Shown piece after piece: positions 23,239-34,278 of a stretch of 64,000 nt of DNA (positions within the stretch are counted from its first letter, which is position 1; each line of letters begins with the position of its first letter). Under the pieces are notes generated by a model. That model was not told where the DNA came from and ran no database searches. It was given only the letters and a program-made list of their open reading frames with translations. Origin of the DNA: Metarhizium brunneum (taxonomy: Eukaryota; Ascomycota; Sordariomycetes; Hypocreales; Clavicipitaceae); assembly GCF_013426205.1 (NCBI RefSeq), contig NC_089427.1, positions 3,224,001 through 3,288,000 of the forward strand. The letters are read 5' to 3'. A program made the translations under genes and the position numbers.

Positions 23239-26200
23239 AATCTGTGGTTGGGAAGAGGCGTTCTGGGGCAAAGGAGTTGAGGTGGCCAATGTGGAACTCT
23301 GAAGTGAAGCTCGTCGAACGTTTTGCTGTCGGAGAACGAGTTTTACTCGGAACGGCTTGGGATAGTGAAAGGCAAACGTACAAACACGTATATGTTCAAG
23401 CCAAGTCAATAGGATGGCAAAGAGCCCAGGTGAAGAACGAGAAATAAAGAGGGAAGCGAGACAAGAGAAGAGCAAGCGGCGTTGACTTCTTTGATATTTC
23501 GCCCGTCGTCGCAAAATGCTGAAGCTTGAGTGGAGCCTCGAAGTCGATGCTGGACGTTCAATGTTGTTTCCGCAAATCTTAGTGGCTGAAGAATTGTCTA
23601 GGAGAACAACTAGCCAGTGGCAAAGTCGCCTGTGCAGGCTGACAAAGACTCTGGCGACGTGCCAAAAGCAGTCAACTGGTCAACTGGTCAACTGGTCAAC
23701 TGGTCGAAAATGAGTCACCAACTAATGGGCAACAAGAGGGGCAAAGCTGCCGCCCGAATCTCGAATTGACCAATCCCAGCGCGTTGAATCCGTGATGTCG
23801 CCTGTGCACTCGAAAAAGAGTCATAGTGACAAAGGAACCTTCCCAATTCTGCACTCTGACGTGCGACAAATTGAGTTTTGACTCGAAAATTGATCCTCAA
23901 TTTTCTCCAGGCAACCCCAGGGGATATTTCTTGCGAGTCAGCCAGATTCGAAATTGAACTGCAGGCGTAGTGTTATCCTTGTCGGAAATCGTGCTTCTGT
24001 ACGGAGTACGGGGTAGGAGACGAACCTGGTGATGCATTATGCCTACCCTACGCTGCCACAATGACATGTCCAACATGTTCAGTGCTTGCTGGGGAATACA
24101 TGAGGATCTGGATCTGGGAGGAAATCGCCTTTGATATTTTGTTATCCATATTTCACGGGAAGAAGGTGAGAAAGTCATTCTGTGGACTGTGTAAATAAAT
24201 TTAGACGTTGGGATATTCGCTCATGCTACTTATGGCTTTTGTATATGTGTCTCATATGTCTTACGTTACAAACTACTATCTCTAGCTGTAACAAAAACTG
24301 TGTACTTTTCTCATCACAAAATGCCTATGAAGATATTTCAGTCTCAGATAGTGCAGTGCGCCGCCATGCACATTTACTTTGGGATCTTGAAACCCCATGA
24401 CCCCCCATCGCAAATGTTGAAATTATTCAAAATAGTCACGGCATGAAATCATACCTTTAGAGTATGATTGTGATGGATACCTGCCGTACACCCTCTTTAT
24501 CCCACTCTGCATATGAATTATCAATACACCATGCCCAACCGGGAATAAGGCCAGCATGCTGTACAACGACAACCAGTCTGTTGTGTCACGGAGCTTCGTT
24601 ATAATATTGGTCCAAGGTATCTTGTGATATGTCGTGTACCCTTCGACTCGTGCTTTAGATTGAATCATGTTCTTGGCCCCAGGGTTTCACTGGAAATGGT
24701 GTGCGGAGAAGCCACCACGGGAGGTTGTATTACTGGTCGAATCCTAGTTCTAAAGTTCTAGGTTTGTTAGACATCAACGACGAGTGTGTGCCACTGCGAT
24801 GTTTATGGACCATGCCACTCCAATTGCTTCATCCCGCTTATGTACAGCGGTAGTCCACAATGGTCGAGTGTGTTCCATGCACCAAGCAACTCATCAATAT
24901 TCAGTCAGCCGGTGTAGGGATGCATACCAAAATCACCAGTTTTGAACGGTCTTCTCCGTACATCAGGTCCTCTGGCATCGAGGATAAGTCGGGAATAAGG
25001 AACAGAGCACAGGCCGTTTTTCGTCAACTTTGAAATGCAAAGCACACCGACAGGGTATATTTCCCGTTCAGCTGTAACATATGAGCTTCGGGAATCACGG
25101 ATGCACGAAAACTCACCCATCGATACATGTGTACACTCGATGCGGAATACCATGCTACGACGGCTGGGTATCTCTTTCCCATGCCGTGGCAAAATTTTTC
25201 CATTGAGAGAACACCAATGTTGCCCGACAACAACGCACTTGAAAACAAATCACTCCAGAACACAGAAAGGCGAATATGTTACTCAGGACTGATGTGATTC
25301 GACGCAACTTGCCGGGGGGTCATTGGATACGAGATGCAGGTCTGGGGCGCTATGCAGGCTATAGACGCTGCACTAAAAGCCAACGGCTCGCGACCTCGCT
25401 TTGAATAAAATTTGCTGATTCCTCCTCACGTAGAACCGAGGGTTTCCAGTCTTGGATTGGGACGTAAGGAGGCAAAGAGGCAGAGAGACTGCGTCTATCT
25501 TCAAATTCCGCAACCCCTTTTCCATCCGGTCAGTGGTTAACGGGAAGGATGCTTGGACGCACCTGCTGTTCGGGTTTTGTAGCGGTACCATGTCGGGTCA
25601 ATTGAACCGCCCAGGCACCTGGACCCCCTGGCGGCTGACACGACAGGGTGTCTGGTGCGCCAACGCCCGCCTTGAGTGGGCAACATTGAACATTGAACCG
25701 ACCATTGCATGTCATAACAAGCAGAGGGACTGTCTCTGCTTCTGGCTGAGGCAGAGGCAGCGCCGACTTTTTCTTCTTCTTCTCTCGCTCTTCTTCTGCA
25801 CCATAATATGGCAATGCAACTTCGCATGCAACCCAGCTTTTGCCGAGATGATGGCACTTATGTCGCCTTCCCGTTTATTGGCCATATTTCGCTAACCGGG
25901 AACACGATGGACATTGCCTTTACGGAGTTTTCCGTACCCAGATCCTCAACCTGGGGGAGATGAGTCTCACGCCACTTGCAGCGAACGGGCTGAACCCGGT
26001 GCCTGGTGGACTAGTAGAACACATGTTTGCTTTCCGTCCCAGGCGAAAAGTCCATTTTCGCCGAAATTTGAGTTGGTCATGCTTAACGCCACTTCCTTCG
26101 GTGCACAACCGACTACTTCTCTCCCTGACGAAGCCTATCTCGAATTAATCCTTAGCCGCTTTACAACGAGCCTGAAAAACGTCACCACGCCACGGCCTTA

Positions 26201-28057
26201 CAATCTACGAATCGAACACATGGGTGCATAGTACTCCGTACTTGGTAGTACTGCATACTACACACATACTCCGTACCTACTGTACATGTACGTATCGCAA
26301 CCACGGAAGTGGAGAGAGTGTGCTGGGTATCCTTGACTGACACTATCAAATATAGAAACACTCCACACATTTTTGCGACTACTACTAGGTTGTTTCTCGA
26401 GCTAAAAGCCGACGGAAGCGTTACACAAATCCGCATAGAGATGGGCTGCTGCGAGTAAACACCACACGTATGGAGTACATGCGCACTCTGAACTGTGATA
26501 ATGACATTGTCTTGAGATAAGGACTCCGTAGATATTGCACGCTGACTACATCGTGGCCCGAGACACCCACTTTTCTCGGCCTCACCCGTCTTCGCCTTTT
26601 GCTGCAAGAACTGGGAGTAGGGACAGGGTTTCCCTCAGCTGGTTAAGTTTCCCCACTCCTTGATAGAATTGCCCTTGAATGCCTCATTTTGACCTTCTGC
26701 CAAAAAACCCGAGTCAGCAGGGTCCAATGATACAACTCGACATTTATGCGACCCCCGTCCAACTTCTCGTGGAAGCCAGGCGTCCATCCTGGTTGCGAGA
26801 GAAACTCAAACGGCCACAACCGCGGTAAAACACTGCGTACGGAATACAATCACTGAATTTATATGCAACTGCGTCTAGTATTGGTTCTTCCTTTAAGAGC
26901 GCCTACACACAAGTCGTAAAGTCCTGCGTCTGGCGTAGACGATTATCCCAGCGGGGAACATCCGTCAACAACAACTCAGCCTCCATCGCCTCTCACACCA
27001 CAAAATTATTGATGATTAAACAGTGGCTTCACCTCTTGGCAATACATGGTTACATTACACATCCCCGCAGCGGCTAGGCTTCTGGATCTCAGCATCGCAG
27101 GCTTCGACTGTCTGTAGATCTCCAAGGAGGAGAATGGGCCCGCAGGATCACTAATGCCAAGCGACAACACATCATAACCCGATGTAATCCAAATATCGAG
27201 GCTACCTTCGCGTACGATGGGCAGAGGCGAATCACAGGCGGCTTCCCAAAGGTTGCCCACCAGAGCATCAGGCGACGACTAATTGAGAGCTTCAAATGAC
27301 CTTCGTATTCATTGGTTTAGCAACAGAGCGATTCTGAATAGCGCTTTTCAGCCCCACCATGGTCTGTCCAAGTTGTTCTCGATGAGATACCCGGCCCCGG
27401 CTCGACAATGAACCCACAACACATTGGGGAGTGTCATGTACATTGACAGCATCAATGTTTCCCTCTGCAAAGGGGTTAGCGATGTCAGCCTTGCCGCCTC
27501 CCACAGGCGCATGGACCCTCTCTGTTCGCACAGCACAACTCTGGGAGCTGTGGCTGAGGGTTCCCCTTCCTAAATGAGCTTGAAAATTGGTTCCTGGTGC
27601 ATCCGACTCAGATGTCGGACCGTCGTGGCCTGTCACTATCGCATCATACTACTACCACCCATCCACACCCACTTGACCCATGTGCGTTTGTACATTCTCA
27701 CCATGCACGTATTCAGACTATCCAGGCGCATGCCCAGCCCCGGCTCCCCACCTCTTTTGAACAGCCTGTTTCCGTTGACACGCCAAGAGGTCCGTCCGAC
27801 ATCACAGCAATCGCGTGGTTCAGGTGAACATTGAAGGGGCCCAGGCCGCCGACATAGCCGGCCCCTGCACCAAGAGATGGGAGGTGCAGTCCACTACGCG
27901 GTGTACTTTATATTCTTATTTAGGTCACTCCATCTCTTTTTGTCGGGTTGAGGTCCTTGTACACTCGTTGGCAGTGGTTCATTCTTTTTTCTTTCGTTGT
28001 TGGCTCTTGTGGTGTATAGTGTCTTGCCTTCGCCGCTGAGCGAAAAGAGCCGTCATC
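23239..28057. other. 4.8-kb gene-poor region with possible eroded coding fragments
   Basis: No intact gene is supported. There are four tandem GTCAACTG units at 23671-23702, and motif hits of the ACTCCGTA family at 24000, 25921, 26233, 26268 and 26523. Two minus-strand stretches (about 24423-25263 and 27006-27640) contain protein-like frames broken by stops and near plausible splice sites; they might be decayed genes. The 27.9-28.05 kb end is CT-rich and probably the promoter/leader of the WSC oxidase. Confidence 0.45.
23671..23702. repeat. tandem GTCAACTG x4
   Basis: Four perfect head-to-tail copies of the 8-mer, followed by a partial GTCG. It lies about 430 bp upstream of the NF-X1-like start, so it could be in its promoter. 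Confidence 0.9.
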
Positions 28058-31000
28058 ATGAGGGCTTCGCCACTTACTCCTTTCTTGTCCATTGCTTTTC
28101 TATCTTTGCTGGCGCCGAGCTATGCATCAACTCTTGAGAGACGCGACCTCGTGCCACCAACCGACGCCGATCTGGGTAATGGCTGGGCGTACCAAGGCTG
28201 CTATGTGTAAGGAACTTTGCAGTGTATTCCCCTTTTCAGATATCTTGTGGACTGGGCACGAAGCTGATGGTCAAGTCAGGGATGTTGGTCGGACGATCAA
28301 CTCGGCCGATACAACTGATGCGAAAATGACCAACGAGATGTGCACGCAATTCTGCTTTGGAAAAGGATTTCCATATGCTGGGACTGAGTACACGTCGGAG
28401 TGTTACTGCGGTAGCTCTCTAGCTACTGGCGGCGTGCAAGCGCCGGCCGCTGACTGCGGAATGACCTGCGGTGGCAACGCGACTCAGCCATGCGGAGGCC
28501 CTGGTAGATTGACGCTTTGGAAGACGAGCCAAGTCGCTGGGCCATCTGTCAATCCCGGAGTCAACGGTTGGGTATCAGACGGGTGTTACTCGTAAGTCTA
28601 GGAGGCTGATGTCTGTTTGCAATCACGACTGTGATCGGGCTGTTGGCTGACTTGATGAACAGTGAGGGTACCACGGGACGCGCTTTGCTGCAAGGCGCTG
28701 GCTCAGTCCCGGGCGACCAGATGACAGTGGCTAAATGCACAGCAGCTTGTGCAGCAGCAGATGCAACAAATACTCTGGCAGGCGTTGAATATGGAGGCGA
28801 ATGCTGTAAGTGACGCTGCATCACGGACCGTGGACTTGTGGGCTGGACCCGCAGCCTCGAAAGACTTGAAACAAGACTAAGCTAAGGCTCGTATTTTTTT
28901 CATCTTCATTTTAGACTGCGGCAAGAGGATTTCCAATGGAGCGCAGCCCGCGCCGGCCAGCAAGTGCAGCATGGTCTGCAATGGCAACAGCACCGAGTAT
29001 TGCGGCGGCCCAGGTGCCCTGAACGTTTACAGCCTGGGCGGCACATTGCCCACGAGGTGAGTTGACACATGCATATGTCCAGAGTCCAGACGAGAGCTCG
29101 GACGGTTCAGGCACGGACGTTTATCAGAGCCACGAACAAAGAGGCTGATCAGACATGGCCCCAGCAGCACGTCGGGAGGTGCCGATCCAACCACAACGCC
29201 CACAGGAACCCCATCGGCGTGTCCAGTCCAGCCGGCCACCGTTGATATGTGGTTCTCCTTTGGCTGCTATACCGAGGCCACAAACGAGCGAGCCCTGAGC
29301 GACAAGGCCTATGCCGACGACGCCATGACCCTGGCCACCTGCGCCAAATACTGCGCAGGTTACACGTATTTCGGCGTCGAGTATTCGCGCGAATGCTACT
29401 GCGGGAACAAGTTGAATACGGGTTCCAAAAAGGCGCCTGCGGCTGACTGCAGCAATGCCTGCGCGGGCTCCAGCTGCGAGCTTTGTGGGGGCGGTCAACG
29501 TCTCTCCGTCTACACCCTCGGGGGTGGCGGTGTCGATCCCAGCACCTCGTCCTCAGTTTCTGATGTTTTCGCAACCTCGACGGGGGCACCTGCTGCCACG
29601 GGCCTGCCCACCGGCTGGTCTGCCTATGGCTGCTGGGTTGACGGCGTCAACGGCCGTATTCTTAACAAGCAACTCCCCGATGACCCCAACTTGACTCTCG
29701 AGTCGTGTGCAAAGGCCTGCAGCGACCAAGGCTTTACCATTGCCGGCGCCGAGTATTCACGACAGTGCTTCTGCGGCAACTCCATCGTCAACGGTGGCGT
29801 GAAAGCCAAGTCTGATACCGAGTGCAATACTGCTTGCGGCGGCAATTCCAACCAAGTTTGCGGCGGCGGCGGCAGAATGAGCATCCTGTCCATGGGCGAG
29901 CCCCAGGTCGTTGCACCTCCGGCCGCTATTCCTACCGTTGGCCAGTGGGAGTATCAAGGATGCTACCAGGACAATGTCAACCAGCAAAGAACCTTCTTCT
30001 GGCAAAACTTTATGAACACCGACATGACTCCCAAGAAGTGTCTTGACCTCTGCGGCTCCTTTGGCTACATGGCTGCCGGCCTCGAATACGGTAAAGAGTG
30101 CTATTGCGGTGACCCAGCTAACATTGCCGTTCAAGGTTCCCAAAAGGTTGATGACAAGCAGTGCAATATCCCATGTGTTGGGAACGCGTCTGCTTACTGC
30201 GGTGGTGGCAGTCTCTTGACCACATACTTCTGGAAGGGAGACCCATTCTACTCGTGGAACTTCCCTGCTGCTGGTTCTCCCGATGCTGGTTCTTACGAGT
30301 TTCTCATTGGTGGCGTTTGTGTCCCTCTCATCACTTCCCAGGCCATCACGGGCAAGGTTACCTTCCTTGAGAAATGGGGAACTGGACCGCCAAACTCAAC
30401 TGGTGCTTACGAACTGGATCTTTCCCAAATCGACAATTTCAAGGCTGCCTGGAGACAAATGCACGTCAAGACTGACATTTTCTGTGCTGGTGGCTTGACA
30501 CTTCCTGACAAGGCTGGCCGACAGCTTAACGTTGGTGGCTGGTCTGGGGATTCAACGTATGGCGTTCGCCTGTACACTCCTGACGGCTCTCCTGGTGTGC
30601 CCGGGAAGAATGACTGGGAAGAAAATGCCGCTGTCCTCAAGCTGCAACAAGGCCGCTGGTATCCTACTGCCATGATCATGGCCAACGGCTCTATTCTTGT
30701 CATTGGTGGTGAAGTTGGCTCCAACAGTGCTCCTGTGCCGACACTTGAGATTCTCCCCTATACTGGCACCAAGCCTCTCTACATGGAATGGCTCGAGAGA
30801 ACGGATCCCAATAACTTGTATCCCTACGCCTGCGTCCTGCCGTCGGGGGGTATCTTTGTCGCCTACTACAATGAAGCCAGAATTTTGGACGAGAACAACT
30901 TCAACACCGTCAAGACGCTTCCCAACATTCCCGGCGCCGTCAACGACCCCATGGGCGGCCGCACCTATCCTCTTGAAGGCACTGCGGTTCTTCTCCCTCA

Positions 31001-31811
31001 ACATGCCCCTTATTCCGATCCTCTCGGAATCCTCATCTGCGGCGGTTCTACTAATGGCGTTGCCAATGCTTTGGACAACTGTGTGAGCACCTACCCTGAC
31101 TCTGCCAACCCCAAGTGGGAACTCGAGCGCATGCCCTCGCAGCGTGTCATGACGTGCATGGCCCCTCTCCCCGACGGCACATATATGATTATGAACGGCG
31201 CCCACCACGGTGTTGCTGGCTTCGGTTTGGCCAAGGATCCCAACCTGAACGCCTTGCTCTACGACCCCACCAAGCCCCTTGGTTCTCGTATTACCATCAT
31301 GGCCAACACCACTGTGGCCCGTCTCTACCACTCCGAGGCCATCACTTTGCTCGATGGCCGCGTCCTTGTCTCTGGCTCAGATCCTCAGGACGGCGTCAAC
31401 CCGGAGGAGTATCGTGTTGAGACCTTTAGCCCCCCTTATCTGAAGAGAGGCAAGCCTCGTCCGACCTTTACTCTTGACAACAAGGACTGGTCCTATGGTC
31501 AGCAGGTCACATTCTCGCTGGGCTCCGCGGCTCAAAACGGCGATATTAAAGTGTCTCTGTTGGGATCCGTATCCAGCACTCACGGCAACTCTATGGGTGC
31601 TCGTACTCTCTTCCCTGCCGTCTCCTGCAGCGGTACCTCTTGCACGGTTACATCTCCTCCCAGCAAGTACATTGCCCCTCCGGGCTGGTACCAGTTCTTC
31701 GTTTTGGACGGTGGTATTCCCGCTGTTGGTGTCTACGTCCGCATTGGTGGCGACCCCGCTGGTCTAGGCAACTGGCCCAAGGGCACTGGATTTAACCCTC
31801 CCGGTGTTTAG
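28058..31811 (+). CDS. secreted copper radical oxidase (glyoxal/galactose oxidase-like, AA5) with five WSC domains
   Basis: Five exons: 28058-28206, 28280-28591, 28663-28805, 28915-29056 and 29153-31811; product 1134 aa. A signal peptide covers about residues 1-23. Five Cys-rich WSC modules begin near residues 43, 144, 281, 402 and 513 (each with a GCY/GCW start, a YxxECYCG-like core and a CGG end). From about 615 a kelch-type oxidase domain follows. Copper radical residues are visible: C693 (DIFCAGG) and Y752 (GRWYPTA), the expected thioether pair; axial Y974 and ligand H975 (ARLYHSE); and H1059 (SSTHGNSMG). Such enzymes oxidise aldehydes or alcohols to give H2O2; WSC domains bind wall or substrate glycans. 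The true substrate cannot be told from sequence. No GPI signal or C-terminal membrane segment is seen, so it is probably secreted or wall-bound. Introns fall only in the first two and third WSC region. Confidence 0.93.
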
Positions 31812-33507
31812 AGACGTTTCTCGTGGCGCCAAGCCAAACAACTGTTACGACTTGCATGACTTATAGGGCGGCGGACAATTGAGAGTTATCAAACAAAGAA
31901 GATTATGCGAAAAGACAAACCTATACATAAATACAGGGCCCTTTAACGCATTGGGACCTCTACCACATAAACTTTGAAGAAGGAAGACAAGATTGTTGAT
32001 GGTGCACGGGAAAGTTTCCGCTTTCCCTTCTTCACTAGCTTGGCGGGATGAAATTCGTTTCTTATATATAATACATAATTTTCTTTCACTCTTTCGTCTT
32101 TCATGATGTTATCCGCGTCTCGTTTCGGTCTCCATCGAACATGCTGGGATGGCTTAACGTCTGGCAGAGTTCTGTGTGATGGGTCGCCGGATTCTTGAGT
32201 GCCGTCTCCCAAATGCATGTTCGTAGCCACGTTCGAAGGAGCAAGGAACTTTGTTTCCTACACAATCGACAAGGAGGCGGCTGGACGGGCCGAGCAAACG
32301 CTGGGACAACCACGGTCGAAGGATGCGATTGCTACCGATTGTGTATATGTTCTTTTTGTTTTCCTGCACCGCAGCACCTGAAACAACAGAAGTACATACC
32401 AGTACTACTCCGTATATTCAAAAGAATCCACAGCCTCGGACGGCATCACGCAGCTGGACCACATGGTCATTTCCCCTGATGGTAATTGTGGCACTGGCGC
32501 TTTGAACGGGGGCTAGCTCTGCGCTCGGCCCAGAATGACTGCGTTGACAGGTGCTTGGCGTGTCGTTGATTGGGGGCGCGAGTTTCACGATGAGGCCCAG
32601 GAATTGGAGGTGCGAGCACGCGTTTAACGGGGCTAGCTAGTATAGTAGTGATTGTATTTCTCGAGGTTGAGTTATACGTCTCGTTCGTTTCATGTTGCTG
32701 GCAAGTTACTAGGAGGTGATACTATCTGCTTGTCTGGCAAGCAAGCTTGCGTACTGCGTCTTGGCGTGACGCAGGAACAAGGCTCTTGGGAATCATGGGG
32801 GCTTGTTATCGTCTAAACGACTTTGTGGGCTCTTTATTAAAATAGTGTCTGGCTATTGAGAGACATGAATCATGATCGCTGCACCATCTTGGCCGTGGAT
32901 GGAGAAGCGCAAGCTGCCATTTATACTCGATACGTCATGCATACGGAGCTGTTATCCGTGATTGGGAGATAAATAAGCCGCATGTAGCTCATCTAAAGCC
33001 AAAATATCTAATCAAGTTACCATAAACGAAGGGATTAGACAGAATCCTTGATGGACACCTGCGATCGTCTCGACTTTCGAGGCACGACCCGCTCCCCACG
33101 CTGTCAAGTTCGTGTAAGTCGCCGCTATAAACACTAATAATCCCTCTGCTTTCCAAGGTGAAAAGAAAATCTAGTAAAATAAATGAATGGTAATTTAAAA
33201 TCGCAGAGCCCATAGAAGAAACACTCTACTAAACAACTCAATTTTAATCAGGTACTGCCAAAAAAAAAAAAAAAAACTTCTTCCCAACAGGGTGCCACCT
33301 CCCCGGCTATAACGCGGATACGCCAGCAAGTCCGATAAAGGAGCCAACGTTGAGGCCACGTGACCGCCCTTCCCGCGCCGCCAAAATTCGGGCGACCCAT
33401 CCATCCCATCGATCCTCAACACCATACGGACCCTACGGACCTCGACGAGATATCCGCCCTCCCCGTCTCCCAGTTCCCGCAGTTGCAGTCCGGCATTCCT
33501 CGCCACA
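31812..33507. other. intergenic, no gene seen
   Basis: 3' flank of the oxidase and promoter of MPC1. Contains one motif hit (32407) and a 17-base poly-A run at 33260-33276. Short frames only, without recognisable domains. Confidence 0.5.
33260..33276 (+). repeat. poly-A tract (17 nt)
   Basis: Uninterrupted run of 17 A, about 230 bp upstream of the MPC1 start. Such rigid tracts often lie in nucleosome-poor fungal promoters. Confidence 0.9.
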
Positions 33508-34278
33508 ATGGCAGCTCTCATCAAGGCGGCCAACGCAAAGATCAGGTCCAACCCCGTGTTGGACTACGTCTGCTCAACACGTACGTTGTTTCCCTGCACA
33601 ACCCCCCCTTGGCCTCTCTCACCTACGTGCCCGTGGAACAATGTACAAGGCCAATGCGTGAATCTACGAATCGAGCGTAATGCAGATCCTCGAGCTTCCT
33701 AGAGCCACCGAGCGGCGGTTTCCTCCCCCCCTAGAAAGAAAATAGCAAAAGAGCTATTTCGAAGCTTTTATCCCCCCGAACATCGGAGCCCCGGAGATAC
33801 AACTTCACTCTTGAACATAACTGACAAGAAACGAAAATACACAGACTTCTGGGGTCCCGTGTCAAACTTTGGCATTCCCGTCGCCGCAGTGCTGGACACG
33901 CAAAAGAGTCCCGACCTGTACGTTGAACCAGCTGCCTCTCTTTTTTTTCTTCCCCTTTCCACCCACGGCGACCCCAAAAGAAAAATAAAAAATTGAAAGT
34001 AAGCTGACTCTTGCAGAATCTCGGGCCAAATGACCGGCGCGCTGTGCATCTACTCGGCCACGTTCATGCGGTACTCGCTCGCCGTCACGCCCAAGAACTA
34101 CCTCCTCTTCGCGTGCCACTTCGTCAACGAGTGCGCCCAGCTGACCCAGGGCTACCGATACCTGTCATACCACCACTGGGGCGGCAAGGAGAAGACGCAT
34201 CTGGAAAAGGGCATCGAGGCGGCCAAGAATAAGGTCGAGGGCGTGGAGGACAAGGTGAAGAGCGCAGTGGGCAAATAA
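33508..34278 (+). CDS. MPC1: mitochondrial pyruvate carrier subunit 1
   Basis: Three exons: 33508-33580, 33845-33917 and 34017-34278; product 135 aa, the size of fungal MPC1. The spliced protein shows [20 protein letters not shown], then [19 protein letters not shown], then [33 protein letters not shown] and QLTQGYRYL, which are the conserved MPC family stretches with two to three membrane spans. With an MPC2/MPC3 partner it moves pyruvate across the inner mitochondrial membrane. The C-terminal 30 residues are Lys/Glu-rich and charged. Intron 1 is 264 nt, longer than usual. The next gene downstream on the same strand is pyruvate carboxylase, which uses the same substrate in the cytosol. Confidence 0.95.
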
